From Hohaiivirga sp031546825 (lineage in GTDB: Bacteria; Pseudomonadota; Alphaproteobacteria; Rhizobiales; Beijerinckiaceae): 64,000 nucleotides of DNA. Below are positions 53,639 through 63,478 of the stretch, piece by piece. The stretch's first letter is position 1. Each line of letters starts with the position of its first letter. The position numbers and the translations under genes were made by a program. The stretch lies in assembly GCA_031546825.1 (NCBI GenBank), contig JAVBJU010000024.1:1-64000 (forward strand), read 5' to 3'. Under the pieces are notes generated by a model. That model was not told the DNA's origin. It was given only the letters and a program-made list of their open reading frames with translations, and did not search any database.

Positions 53639-55171
53639 CTAGCGTCGGAACACAATGCCGCGGCTGCGGTTGAGCGAGAGCGTCACCTTATCACCCTCAA
53701 AAACCAGGCTTGCCTGTTTGGCCCATGGTCCGTCTTGTCCATCCATGATGACGCGCGTGCCATCAAGCGGACGCAGACGATAGCTCAGGCGGGCCGGGCC
53801 GGTGCCCATCGCAAGGGTAGGCCCATCCGGCCCGTTGAGCGCGATATCGAAGGCGGCATGTTCCTCCCCATTGACCCAGTGCCCGGCAATGCCCTTGGGC
53901 AATTCCGTGGTTGTGACCGGCAGGAAGCGGTGTGTGGCATGGCCGATTTCGCCCTCCACCGCCTCACCCGTCCAGCGCAGCCGCATGGGAAAATGGGCGG
54001 ATTGGGAGACAGACCAGCCGTCTTTACCTTCATAAAGTGTCTCGCCTGTGCCGAGGAATGTGGCCACGCTGCCCTCAATCTGAAGCCAGAACGGGCCTTC
54101 CTCCGTGGCGTACAACCCGTTCGGGATCGTCTGCGTCACCGTCGGAAGCTTCAGGTTGCACAGGGCCGCCATCATGCGCTGGGCCAGACCGAAGGTTGCA
54201 GTGTCTTCGCGGTTTGAGACGATGACGATGCCGGCCTTTTGTTCGGGCGCGAGCAGGAAATAGCACTTATAGCCTGCGTGCGATCCGCCATGCCCAACGA
54301 AGCGCCGTCCGTCGAAAGAACTCCAGGCCATGCCGAGGCCATAGGCGGTGGGGCGTCCATCGGTGAGAGTGCGCTCTGCGGAAAGCGTTTCCAGCACATT
54401 GCTGCCGGGTCCGTCATTGGCGAGCACCGTTTGTAACCAGCGGGCGAGGCTGCGGCCCGAGCCGGTCAGGCTGCCAGATGCAGAGAGGTGCAAACCGGCA
54501 ACACCGACTTTCCAAGCGCCGTCCTTTTGCCAATAGCCGGGCACTAATCCCTGCACCGGGTCATACCAGGTTTCGGGGGCCTGTAATTCGACGCCGAGTG
54601 GCTCGGCAATTTCAGTGCCGATCCATTCATTGAAGTCGAGCCCTTTGAGGCGCAGCGCCGCTTCGACCAACCGGTATCCAGTATTGGAATAGGCGATCTC
54701 GGTGCCTGCTTCGAAATTGAGTGTACCGTTTCGATAGAGGAATTCGAGAAGTTCAGGGGCTTCCGTCGCCATGTGGACGGGGAGGCCGAGCAGGGAGAGG
54801 CTTTCGCGCAGGTCCGGCAGGCCGCCGGTCATATCAAGGGCACGGCCAACCGTGACATCGGCCATCGGCTTCTTGAGGTTGGGCAGATGCTTGCCGAGCG
54901 GGTCATTGAGGTCGATGAGCGCCGGGTGGCGAATTACCATCGTTGCCAGAAAGTGCTTGGTGAGGGAGGCGTAGCGCACGACGCTGTCGGGCGAGAATGG
55001 CATCTCGGTGGCGAGGCTTTCCAGTCCGCCGCAGGCTTCAACTTTAATGTCGTTGGTGTCGAGTGCCAGAATCGCACCGCCGGGGCCATGGATGTTCTTC
55101 CATGGCGCAACGATTTCCTCTGCAACTGCGGCGGCATCCGCCCAGCGTAGCGCTTCCGTTCCCGACAACAT
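53639..55171 (-). CDS. dap: D-aminopeptidase (penicillin-recognising serine peptidase)
   Basis: The 510-residue protein has a beta-lactamase-fold domain with Ser-x-x-Lys in SLTK (about residue 70), Tyr-x-Asn in YSN (about 160) and His-x-Gly in FVGHGG (about 290), followed by two eight-strand barrel-like domains. Order and length match the D-aminopeptidase of Ochrobactrum anthropi, which removes N-terminal D-residues from peptides. No signal peptide is evident, so it acts in the cytoplasm on imported peptides. It is the last gene of the dpp-type operon. GGAGAAG lies 5 bases before the ATG. Confidence 0.85.
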   Translation of the reverse strand: MLSGTEALRWADAAAVAEEIVAPWKNIHGPGGAILALDTNDIKVEACGGLESLATEMPFSPDSVVRYASLTKHFLATMVIRHPALIDLNDPLGKHLPNLKKPMADVTVGRALDMTGGLPDLRESLSLLGLPVHMATEAPELLEFLYRNGTLNFEAGTEIAYSNTGYRLVEAALRLKGLDFNEWIGTEIAEPLGVELQAPETWYDPVQGLVPGYWQKDGAWKVGVAGLHLSASGSLTGSGRSLARWLQTVLANDGPGSNVLETLSAERTLTDGRPTAYGLGMAWSSFDGRRFVGHGGSHAGYKCYFLLAPEQKAGIVIVSNREDTATFGLAQRMMAALCNLKLPTVTQTIPNGLYATEEGPFWLQIEGSVATFLGTGETLYEGKDGWSVSQSAHFPMRLRWTGEAVEGEIGHATHRFLPVTTTELPKGIAGHWVNGEEHAAFDIALNGPDGPTLAMGTGPARLSYRLRPLDGTRVIMDGQDGPWAKQASLVFEGDKVTLSLNRSRGIVFRR

Positions 55172-55202
55172 TCGGCTTCTCCTTGCGATGATTATTCGCG
55201 CT

Positions 55203-55955
55203 TTATGCTTCTTCGAGTTCGACGCTCAGCGCCCGCAACTCCGCCGTATGCGGATGACTCGTTCGCCCTTGCCGCAGATCTTCCGACGATAGTTGCTCCA
55301 CCATTTCACCGCCGAGCATGACGCCAAGCCGCGAACACAGATGCGCCACCACGGCGAGGTTGTGACTGACGAGGATATAGGTCAGCCCGAGCCGCTGGCG
55401 CAGGTCGGCGAGTAGATTCAGAATTTCCGCCTGTACCGAAACATCAAGGGCGCTGGTCGGCTCATCGAGCAGCAGAATTTTCGGCTCGGCAATGAGCGCG
55501 CGCGCAATGGCGACGCGCTGGCGCTGACCGCCAGACAGTTGATGTGGATAGCGAAACCGTGCCGAGGTCGGCAGAGCAACCTCGTTGAGCGCGCGCTCAA
55601 TGCGATGCTCGATATCGTCGATACCGTGCACCATAAGCGGCTCGCTCAAGATCCGGTCGATGGTCTGGCGCGGATGCAGCGAACCGAACGGGTCCTGGAA
55701 CACCATCTGCACGCGACGGAAAAAGTCCTTGCTGCGCTTGGGCGCGACATCCTCGCCGTCGAAACTGATGCGCCCTTGCCATTCGCGGTTGAGGCCGGAC
55801 ATGGCACGCAAAATGGTGGATTTTCCCGAGCCGCTTTCGCCGACAATGCCGAAGCAATCACCGCTCGGCACCGAAAACGAAACACCCTTGACGACTTCAG
55901 TCTGGCCGAAACGGACCCGTAGCCCGTCAACGGCGATCATTGGGGATGCGCTCAT
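55203..55955 (-). CDS. Peptide ABC transporter ATP-binding protein (DppF type)
   Basis: The 250-residue protein has a Walker A in GIVGESGSGKST (about residue 40), the signature LSGGQRQRVAIARAL and Walker B ILLLDEPTSALD. It pairs with the next ATPase to power dipeptide uptake. It overlaps the previous gene by four bases. This copy is short at its C-terminus relative to many DppF proteins. Confidence 0.92.
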   Translation of the reverse strand: MSASPMIAVDGLRVRFGQTEVVKGVSFSVPSGDCFGIVGESGSGKSTILRAMSGLNREWQGRISFDGEDVAPKRSKDFFRRVQMVFQDPFGSLHPRQTIDRILSEPLMVHGIDDIEHRIERALNEVALPTSARFRYPHQLSGGQRQRVAIARALIAEPKILLLDEPTSALDVSVQAEILNLLADLRQRLGLTYILVSHNLAVVAHLCSRLGVMLGGEMVEQLSSEDLRQGRTSHPHTAELRALSVELEEA

Positions 55956-56797
55956 GCCTTTGCCCTCCTGTCATCCTTCCATTGCGGGTCGCGCTGCAAC
56001 ACCGGCAGGAGATTGCGCGGTTGCGACAGCGATGGCATGCAGTTCAAAAGGCCCTTGGTGTAGGGATGCGCGGCGTTTTTGAGGTCAGAGGCGGCGAGTG
56101 TTTCCATCACCTGGCCGGAATACATCACCATGACGCGGTCGCAGAAATGCGACACCAATGGCAGATCATGGCTGATGAGGATGAGCCCCATGCCGCGCTC
56201 GGAAACCAGCTTTTCCATCAGCCGCAGAATTTCCGCTTGCACCGTGGCGTCGAGGGCGCTGGTGGGTTCGTCGGCGATGAGGAGTTCGGGGTCGGGGGCA
56301 AGCATCATCGCAATCATGATACGCTGGCCCATGCCACCCGAAACCTCATGGGGATAGAGCCCCGTCACCCGCTTGGGATCGCGGATCAGTACCTGATTGA
56401 GCAGATCGAGCGTTGCTTCCTCAGCTTCCTGGCGGGTGCCGCCTTTGTGGGCGTGCCATGTTTCGGCAATCTGTTTGCCCACCGTCATCACCGGGTTCAG
56501 CGAATATTTCGGGTCTTGCAAAATGAAGCCGCAACGTCTGCCGCGGATATCTCCCATCGCCTTGTCGCTGGCGGCAAGAATGTCGATGCCGTCGAAGGTC
56601 ATGCGGTCGGCCTTGATGCGGGTGCTATCGGGCAGAAGCCGCATCAGGGCCCGTGCCGTGACCGATTTCCCCGAGCCGCTTTCACCGACAATGCCGAGCT
56701 TTTCGGAGCCCAGCGTAAAGGAGACGCCGCGCACAGCTTCGAACATTTCGGTCCGGGTGGGAAAGGAAACGCTTAGGTTTTGAATATCGATGAGCAT
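55952..56797 (-). CDS. Peptide ABC transporter ATP-binding protein (DppD type)
   Basis: The 281-residue protein has Walker A GIVGESGSGKSV, signature VSGGMGQRIMIAMML and Walker B LLIADEPTSALDATVQ. The C-terminal tail (HPYTKGLLNCMP) is the oligopeptide-type extension. ATG 56797 overlaps the permease stop by one base. Confidence 0.92.
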   Translation of the reverse strand: MLIDIQNLSVSFPTRTEMFEAVRGVSFTLGSEKLGIVGESGSGKSVTARALMRLLPDSTRIKADRMTFDGIDILAASDKAMGDIRGRRCGFILQDPKYSLNPVMTVGKQIAETWHAHKGGTRQEAEEATLDLLNQVLIRDPKRVTGLYPHEVSGGMGQRIMIAMMLAPDPELLIADEPTSALDATVQAEILRLMEKLVSERGMGLILISHDLPLVSHFCDRVMVMYSGQVMETLAASDLKNAAHPYTKGLLNCMPSLSQPRNLLPVLQRDPQWKDDRRAKA

Positions 56798-57717
56798 CAG
56801 CTTTGCTTCGGATCGAGTACGTCGCGCAGGCCATCGCCGAGGAAGTTGAAGGCGAGCGACACGAGGAGGATGGCGGTGCAGGGAACGGCTGGGACCCACC
56901 AATGGGTATAGAGGTAATCCTTGCCGGTGCCTATCATCGCTCCCCATTCAGGCGAGGGCGGTTGCGCGCCCATGCCAAGGAAGCCCAGGCTTGCGGCGGT
57001 GATGATGATGCTGCTCATGTCGAGCGTCATGCGCACCACGAGGCTCGGCACGCACAGCGGCGCGATGTGGCGGAAAATGATGCGCCAGGGCGACGCGCCG
57101 GTTAGCTGGCAGGCGGCAATATAATCACTGTTGCGCACCGTGAGTGTTTCGGCTCGGGCTACACGCGCATAGGGCGGCCAGGCGGTGAGAGCGATGGCGA
57201 GAATGGCGCTCTCGACGCCGGGCTTGAGTGCCACCACGAAGGCCAGCGCCAGCACCAGACGCGGCACGGCAAGGAATATATCGGTGAGGCGCATCAGCAC
57301 TTCATCAATGATGCCGCCGGTATAGCCAGCGATGCAGCCGACAAAGAGCCCCAATGGCGCAACCATCACCACCACCGTCACAACCATGCCGAGCGTGATG
57401 CGCGCGCCATAAAGGACACGCGAATAGATATCACGCCCCAACTCATCGGTGCCGAACCAATGGGCCCCGGAAGGCGGTGTCAGCTTGTTGGCGAGGTCTT
57501 GGGTATCGAGTGCGTGGGTGGCGAGCAGGGGGGCTGCGAGGGCCAAAATCACGGTGAGCAAAATGATGGCAAGGCCGATCAGCGCCAACGGGTTGGCCTT
57601 GAGATCGAGCCAGCCGCGATAACGACGGCCCCAGGCCGCTTGCGCGCGTGATGCCGGAGTTTCATCGAGGAGCCAGGCGCGGGTGAAGGCGCGGTGTTCG
57701 GTCAGGGCACTCGTCAT
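56797..57717 (-). CDS. Peptide ABC transporter permease (DppC type)
   Basis: The 306-residue membrane protein has an N-terminal OppC-like segment and the BPD signature with the EAA loop (SDYIAACQLTGASPWRIIFRH). Six hydrophobic helices are visible. It overlaps its neighbours on both sides. Confidence 0.92.
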   Translation of the reverse strand: MTSALTEHRAFTRAWLLDETPASRAQAAWGRRYRGWLDLKANPLALIGLAIILLTVILALAAPLLATHALDTQDLANKLTPPSGAHWFGTDELGRDIYSRVLYGARITLGMVVTVVVMVAPLGLFVGCIAGYTGGIIDEVLMRLTDIFLAVPRLVLALAFVVALKPGVESAILAIALTAWPPYARVARAETLTVRNSDYIAACQLTGASPWRIIFRHIAPLCVPSLVVRMTLDMSSIIITAASLGFLGMGAQPPSPEWGAMIGTGKDYLYTHWWVPAVPCTAILLVSLAFNFLGDGLRDVLDPKQS

Positions 57718-58733
57718 CGCACACGCGGGTCCAATTTACGGTAAAGAAGGTCGGCAATGAGATTGAGCGCGACGCAGACCGTGCCGATCAGGAGCGTTGC
57801 GCCGATCACCGGGTTCATGTCAGCATTTTTCAGGGCCGTGGTGAGATATTGGCCGAGCCCCGGCCACGAATAAACCGTCTCGGTCACAACGGAGCCCGAC
57901 AATAGCCCGGAATAGGTCAGTGCGAGCACCGTCACCAGTTGCACCGAGACATTGGGGAAGGCGTGACGCCAGATCACCGTTTTAAAAGCGAGGCCCTTGG
58001 CCCGGGCGGTGATGACATATTCACCGCGCAGCGCTTCCAGCATGAAGGCGCGGGTCATGCGGGTGATATAAGCCATCGAGAAATAGGCCAGCACGCACAC
58101 CGGCTGGATCATGTGCTGGACGGCATCCCAGAACGCGTCGTAGTCGCGGGCGAGCAAGCAGTCGATGGTCATGAAGCCCGTCACCGGGTCGATCATGTCC
58201 TGATAAATCACGCCCTGGCGACCGGGGCCGGGGGTCCAGCCAAGCTCCTTGTAGAAAACAAGAAGAGCGAGCAATGCCAACACGAAAACCGGGATCGAAT
58301 GCCCGGCGAGGCAAATCACGCGCAGCGTCTGGTCAAGCCAACTGCCCTGGCGTACTGCCGCCCAGACACCGAGCGGAATACCGATGATCGCTGAGAGGAT
58401 CAAGGCTGCCGTTGCCAGCTCAATGGTTGCCGGGAAGTAGCGACCAATGTCGGCGGTGACGGGGTTTTTGGTCAGAATGGAAACGCCGAAATCACCGTGC
58501 AGCACCTGCCAGACATAGGTGAGGTATTGCAGCGGCAGGGGCTGGTCGAGCCCCATCTCGCGGCGGGTGCGCTCAACCACCTCAAAAGTGGCGTTGTCAC
58601 CGACCGCCGCCAGAACGGGATCAATCGGCATCACCCTGCCGATGAAGAAGGTGATGACCGAAAGCCCGAACAACGTTAGCACGAAGCTGACGAGCACGCT
58701 CGCCAGCTTCCGAAGTTTCAGGGAATCACTCAC
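57714..58733 (-). CDS. Peptide ABC transporter permease (DppB type)
   Basis: The 339-residue protein starts with LASVLVSFVLTLFGLSVITFF and has the EAA loop EYVITARAKGLAFKTVIWRH. GTG start overlaps the binding-protein stop (GTGA), indicating coupled translation. Between helices 3 and 4 a loop (LGWTPGPGRQGVIYQDMIDP) is slightly long. Confidence 0.92.
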   Translation of the reverse strand: MSDSLKLRKLASVLVSFVLTLFGLSVITFFIGRVMPIDPVLAAVGDNATFEVVERTRREMGLDQPLPLQYLTYVWQVLHGDFGVSILTKNPVTADIGRYFPATIELATAALILSAIIGIPLGVWAAVRQGSWLDQTLRVICLAGHSIPVFVLALLALLVFYKELGWTPGPGRQGVIYQDMIDPVTGFMTIDCLLARDYDAFWDAVQHMIQPVCVLAYFSMAYITRMTRAFMLEALRGEYVITARAKGLAFKTVIWRHAFPNVSVQLVTVLALTYSGLLSGSVVTETVYSWPGLGQYLTTALKNADMNPVIGATLLIGTVCVALNLIADLLYRKLDPRVR

Positions 58734-60325
58734 GCTTTGGAGACCTGATCGTAGGTGCCATCCGAGACGACGCCGATGCGCACGCCGTTGACATTCTTGC
58801 GGCAGGCGGCGGTGTAGGTCGATTGCAACAGGATGGCGAAGGGGCTCTTTTCCATGAAGTCGCGCTGCAACTTATCATATAGCGCCAGACGCTTCTTCGG
58901 GTCGATTTCCTGCACCGCTTCGATGGCGCGCTTGTTGATGTCCGGGTCATAATAGGCTGAGCGCCAGCAGAAGGTACGGCGCTTAGAGTCGTCGCTGTTG
59001 TCCGGGTTGATGCAATAGGCTTCGGCATTGGTGTGCGGGTCGAAATAATCCGAGCCCCAAAAACTCATGGCCATTTCGTGCTGGCGGGCGCGCATCTTGG
59101 TGAGTACGGCGCGGTTTTCCGCTGCCATCAATTTCACCTTAATGCCGATATCGGCGAGATTGGCTTGAATGACCTGGGCGATATCGGGAGATGGCTGAGC
59201 AGAATAATGGTCCATGGCAATCTCGAACCCGTTTTCGAGCCCCGCTTCCTTCATTAAAGCCTTGGCCTTGGCCACATCACGTTTGAAGGGCAGGTCTGTC
59301 ACCGCACCGGGATAGCCCTTGGGCAAGAACGCTTGATGCAGAGTGTGCGTAAGCGGTACGATGTTTTTTTGGATACCTTCGTAGTCGATGGCCCATTTGA
59401 TGGCCTGCCACACCTGCGGCTTTTGCAGGTTGGGGTTCTTCTGGTTGAGGGAGATCGTGACCAGCGTGGCAACGCCGGTGCGCGCCATCGTGTATTCTGG
59501 ATTGTCGAGGAGGCCGCGCAATTGCTCGGTGGTGAGATTGCGGGCCGCATCAACATCGCCCTTTTGCAGCATGAGCAACTGGGCAGACGGATCGGCTATG
59601 TGGCGGAAGATGATGCGCTTGATCTTGCCGTTGGCACCGCCCGTCGGGTTGACATCCAGCATGATGCTCTCAGAAGGCTTCCACGCGCGCAGCGAGAAGA
59701 AGCCCGAACCAGCGCTGTTGGACCGGAGCCAGTTGTTGCCGAAATCGCCATCCTTCTCGTGCTCAACCGCCGCCTTCTTTTCGACGATGGAGCCGACATT
59801 GGCGGAAAGGCAATAGAGCAGGAACTGCGGTGACACCGGCTCAAGAAGTTTGATGGACATTGTGTGCGCATCGATCACCTTGATGGCATCGGCGACGTTG
59901 TCCTTGTTGTAGCCGAACTGGGTGATGATGAAGGCCGGTGTCTTGTTCATGATGACGGCGCGATGCAGCGAATAGACCGCATCTTCCGCCGTCACGACGT
60001 TGCCGGAGGTGAATTTGGCGGTGCTTTTCAGCTTGAAGGTCACAACCTTGCCATCCGCCGAAGTGGTCCAGCTCTCGGCGAGGTCGCCGACGATCTCATT
60101 GGGGTTGGTGCGGTTGGGGCGCACGAGGCGCTGGTATATATTCGCGCCCATTTCCGAGCCAACACCCTCAAAGCCTTCATGGGGATCGAGGCTGGTCATG
60201 TTGTCGAGTTGCTGGGCGACGACCAGCACATCTTTCGGCGTATCGGCAAAAGCCGCCGTCAGATCGAGGTAGCTGAAAGCCGGGAGCGTGAGGGCTCCGG
60301 CAAGGAAGTGACGCCTGTTTAACAT
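58730..60325 (-). CDS. Peptide-binding protein 1 (SBP family 5)
   Basis: The 531-residue protein has a twin-arginine-type signal peptide (NRRHFLAGALTLPAFS, then predicted cleavage after AFA) and the family-5 fold: VVAQQLDNMTSLDPHEGFEG, ESWTTSADGKVVTFKLK, and NPNLQKPQVWQAIKWAIDYEGI. It delivers peptides to the DppBCDF transporter. It is a close paralogue of the gene at 60601-62196. Confidence 0.92.
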   Translation of the reverse strand: MLNRRHFLAGALTLPAFSYLDLTAAFADTPKDVLVVAQQLDNMTSLDPHEGFEGVGSEMGANIYQRLVRPNRTNPNEIVGDLAESWTTSADGKVVTFKLKSTAKFTSGNVVTAEDAVYSLHRAVIMNKTPAFIITQFGYNKDNVADAIKVIDAHTMSIKLLEPVSPQFLLYCLSANVGSIVEKKAAVEHEKDGDFGNNWLRSNSAGSGFFSLRAWKPSESIMLDVNPTGGANGKIKRIIFRHIADPSAQLLMLQKGDVDAARNLTTEQLRGLLDNPEYTMARTGVATLVTISLNQKNPNLQKPQVWQAIKWAIDYEGIQKNIVPLTHTLHQAFLPKGYPGAVTDLPFKRDVAKAKALMKEAGLENGFEIAMDHYSAQPSPDIAQVIQANLADIGIKVKLMAAENRAVLTKMRARQHEMAMSFWGSDYFDPHTNAEAYCINPDNSDDSKRRTFCWRSAYYDPDINKRAIEAVQEIDPKKRLALYDKLQRDFMEKSPFAILLQSTYTAACRKNVNGVRIGVVSDGTYDQVSKA

Positions 60326-60532
60326 GACACTAACCTCATGAATTGAGCCTGCTCCTCAAGGGTGAGGAAGGAGCAGCCATTATGAACCCCAGAAATTCGC
60401 CCGATGGCAACCGCCTGGGGAAGCCCTATGCCGTCTTTCGCCGACAGTGGCACGCCAAGCGCGTTATCTTCTCTTGCAAAGGTATACTGAAACAAGCGGC
60501 TCCCCGAAGCAATATCCGATTTTCGCTTTATC

Positions 60533-60571
60533 GTGCGGTAACATAGCGCAATGACAGCATGGTTACCGCAC
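60533..60571. terminator. Hairpin between the two peptide-binding-protein genes
   Basis: GTGCGGTAAC (60533-60542) and GTTACCGCAC (60562-60571) are exact 10-base inverted repeats with a 19-base loop, 30 bases after the stop codon of the upstream gene on the minus strand. No T run follows. It could stabilise the 3' end of the binding-protein mRNA or partly stop transcription. Confidence 0.5.
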
Positions 60572-60600
60572 GTGCGTTAAATGCGGCGAACAGGCTTGCC

Positions 60601-62196
60601 TCAAGCCTTGGTTATCTTGTCATAGGTGCCATCATTGAGAATGCCGATATGCACGCCGTTGACGCCTTTGCGGCAGGCGGCGGAATAGGTCCATTGCAGC
60701 ATGATGACGAAGGGGCTTTTCGCCATAAAATCACGTTGGAGTTTGTCATAAAGCGCCAGACGCTTCTGCGGGTCGATCTCGCGCACGGCCTCGGTGGCGC
60801 GGCGGGTGATATCGGTGTCGGCGAAGGCGGAACGCCAGGCCAGCGTGCGGCGCTTGGAATCGTCGCCGTTATCGGAGTTGATGCAAAACGCTTCGGCGTT
60901 GCTATGCGGGTCGAAATAATCCGAGCCCCATACCGAGAACGCCATTTCATGCTGGCGGGCGCGCATCTTGGTGAGCACCGCGCGCCCTTCCGCCGAGAGG
61001 AGCCGCACCTTGATGCCGATATCGGCGAGATTAGCCTGGATCGCCTGGACAATGTCACGTTCCGGCAGCGTCGAGGCGTGGTCGAGCGTAATCTCAAAAC
61101 CGCTTTCCAGCCCGGCTTCCTTCAGAAGCGCCTTGGCCTTGCCGACATCGCGCTTATAGGGCGTGTCGGTGACAGCACCGGGGAAACCCTTGGGCAGGAA
61201 GGACTGGTGAACGCTGTGGGTCAGCGGCACGATGTTTTTCTGGATGCCCTGATAGTCAATGGCCCATTTGATCGCTTCCCACACCTGCGGCTTCTGGAGA
61301 TTTGTGTGTTTCTGGTTGAGGGAGAGCAGGTTCAACGAGGCGACGCCGGTGCGCACCAGCGTGTATTCGGGGTCCTTGAGAAGGCCACGCTGCTGCTCGG
61401 TGGTCAGGTTGCGGGCAATATCAACATCCCCCTTCTGCAACAGAAGAAGCTGGGCCGATGGATCGGCGATGTGGCGCATGAGAATGCGCTTGATCTTGCC
61501 ATTGGTGCCGCCATTCGGGTTAACATCAAGCATCACGCTTTCAGAAGGCTTCCATGCCCGCAACGCAAAGAAGCCTGAACCGGCGGAGTTGTTGCGTAGC
61601 CAGTTATTGCCGAAATCATCGTCCTTCTCATGCGCAATCGCTGCCTTCTTCTCGATGATTGAGCCGACATTGGCGGAGAGGCAATAGAGCAGGAATTGCG
61701 GCGAGGCGGGTTCAAGGATCGTCATCGTTAGCGTATTGGCGTCAATGGCCTTGATGGCATCCCTGACGTTGTCCTTGGTGTAGCCGAACTGTGAGATGAT
61801 GAAGGCGGGCGTCTTGTTGATGATGACCGCCCGCTGCAACGAATAGGCGGCGTCTTCCGCCGTGACCGGGCTGCCCGAGGTGAATGTGACGTTCTTCTTC
61901 AACTTGAAGGTCACCGTCTTGCCGTCTTCCGAGGCTTTCCAGCTTTCGGCGAGGTCTCCGATGACCTCGTTGGGATTGGCCGGGTTCGGCACCACCAGGC
62001 GTTGATACATGTTGGTGATGATTTCCGAGCTGATACTTTCGAAGCCCTCATGGGGATCAAGGCTGGTGATGTTGTCCAGTTGCTGGGCAATCACCAGCAC
62101 ATCTTTCGGCGTATCTGCGAACGCGGCCGTCAGGTCGAGATAGCTCAGTGCGGGTAAGCCCACGACTCCGGCAAGGAAATGGCGTCTGTTGATCAT
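60601..62196 (-). CDS. Peptide-binding protein 2 (SBP family 5, paralogue)
   Basis: The protein is 531 residues, the same length as binding protein 1, and close to it throughout: NRRHFLAGVVGLPALS, VIAQQLDNITSLDPHEGFES, FTSGSPVTAEDAAYSLQRA, LARDIVQAIQANLADIGIKV-like blocks. It also has a Tat-type signal. The change of pocket residues between the two may give different peptide specificities. First gene of the seven-gene operon. Confidence 0.92.
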   Translation of the reverse strand: MINRRHFLAGVVGLPALSYLDLTAAFADTPKDVLVIAQQLDNITSLDPHEGFESISSEIITNMYQRLVVPNPANPNEVIGDLAESWKASEDGKTVTFKLKKNVTFTSGSPVTAEDAAYSLQRAVIINKTPAFIISQFGYTKDNVRDAIKAIDANTLTMTILEPASPQFLLYCLSANVGSIIEKKAAIAHEKDDDFGNNWLRNNSAGSGFFALRAWKPSESVMLDVNPNGGTNGKIKRILMRHIADPSAQLLLLQKGDVDIARNLTTEQQRGLLKDPEYTLVRTGVASLNLLSLNQKHTNLQKPQVWEAIKWAIDYQGIQKNIVPLTHSVHQSFLPKGFPGAVTDTPYKRDVGKAKALLKEAGLESGFEITLDHASTLPERDIVQAIQANLADIGIKVRLLSAEGRAVLTKMRARQHEMAFSVWGSDYFDPHSNAEAFCINSDNGDDSKRRTLAWRSAFADTDITRRATEAVREIDPQKRLALYDKLQRDFMAKSPFVIMLQWTYSAACRKGVNGVHIGILNDGTYDKITKA

Positions 62197-62416
62197 GATC
62201 TCGGCCTTTCGGGATTAAACTTCACGCCGTTTTCGGTCGGCGGCTTCGTCGCAGAATGGAACTGTGAGGATATATAAAGTTGAAAGCTCCGTTGCGGTAT
62301 TAGCGATTTGGCGGTGAAAGCGCCGCGCAAGGGTGATATGCCGGAGGGGATTCATCGGGCCCTTTGAGTCGGACAGACAGCGGTCCCGGATGGCAATGCG
62401 ACAGCAGGTGGTTTCC

Positions 62417-63466
62417 ATGAGCGACAAACCGATTATTCCCGTATTCGATGGCCATAACGATGCGCTGTACAAGCTCGCTGCCCTCGATCGGCCCGATGCC
62501 GAAATGACTTTTCTGGAAGGCCGCGACGGCCACCTTGATCTGCCACGTGCGCGCGCAGGCGGCTTCAGTGGCGGGTTGTTCGCCATCTACATCGCCACCC
62601 CGAAGGGCGCGGACGGTAAGGACTTAAGTCCCGGCGCCAGCGGCTATCTGCTTGATTACGACCAGGCCGTGCGCCCGGCCATGGAAATGGCATCGCTGCT
62701 CTTGCGGCTGGAACGCGCCTCGAAGGGTGCGGCGCGCATTTGCCGCTCAGTCGCCGATATACGCCGTGCTGGAAATGATAACGCACTCGCCATGGTGATG
62801 CATGTGGAGGGGGCCGAGATGATCGACCCCGATTTCCGGATGCTTGATGTGCTTTACGCCGCCGGAATGCGCAGCATGGGGCCAGTATGGAGCCGCGACA
62901 ACATTTTCGGCGGTGGCGTGCCGTTCAAATATCCGTCTTCTCCCGATATCGGTCCCGGCCTCACCGCCAAGGGCAAAGAGCTGATCCGTGCCTGCAATCG
63001 CATGAAGATCATGATCGACCTGTCACACATGACCGAAAAGGGTTTTTGGGACGTGGCGCAGATATCCGACGCGCCACTGGTAGCCTCGCATTCCAATGTC
63101 CACGCCATCAGCGCGCAATCGCGCAATCTCACCGACAAGCAGCTCGAGGCAATCCGTGAGAGCGATGGGCTGGTCGGCATCAACTTCGGCGTTGCATTCT
63201 GGCGGGCGGATGGCGTGCGCGATGCCGACACGCCGATTGACGGTATGGTGCGTCACCTGGACTATCTCATTGAGAAGCTCGGCGAGGATCGCGTTGCCCT
63301 TGGCTCGGATTATGATGGCACCATGGTGCCCGCCGCGCTCAATGGTGCCGAGAAGCTGCAAACGCTGATTGAGGCGATGCGCAAGGCGGGCTACGGCGAG
63401 GCGCTGATACGCAAGATCGCCAGCGAAAACTGGATGCGTGTGCTGGAAAAAACCTGGGGCGCATAA
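62417..63466 (+). CDS. Membrane dipeptidase (M19, renal dipeptidase-like)
   Basis: The 349-residue enzyme has the M19 metal sites: His and Asp in VFDGHNDAL (about residues 10-15), Glu in VMHVEGAEM (about 120), His residues in DLSHMTEKG and ASHSNVHAIS, and Asp in LGSDYDG. The family splits dipeptides, often with a D-residue at the second position. It is divergent from the peptide-uptake operon, so it likely degrades the same imported peptides. ATG 62417 with AGGTGG 5 bases upstream. Confidence 0.92.
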   Translation: MSDKPIIPVFDGHNDALYKLAALDRPDAEMTFLEGRDGHLDLPRARAGGFSGGLFAIYIATPKGADGKDLSPGASGYLLDYDQAVRPAMEMASLLLRLERASKGAARICRSVADIRRAGNDNALAMVMHVEGAEMIDPDFRMLDVLYAAGMRSMGPVWSRDNIFGGGVPFKYPSSPDIGPGLTAKGKELIRACNRMKIMIDLSHMTEKGFWDVAQISDAPLVASHSNVHAISAQSRNLTDKQLEAIRESDGLVGINFGVAFWRADGVRDADTPIDGMVRHLDYLIEKLGEDRVALGSDYDGTMVPAALNGAEKLQTLIEAMRKAGYGEALIRKIASENWMRVLEKTWGA

Positions 63467-63478
63467 CCCCCAAGAGGG

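Noticed and set aside
60559..61578. 339-codon frame opposite peptide-binding protein 2
   Set aside because: Shadow; a similar antisense frame exists over the paralogue, as expected from duplicated code.
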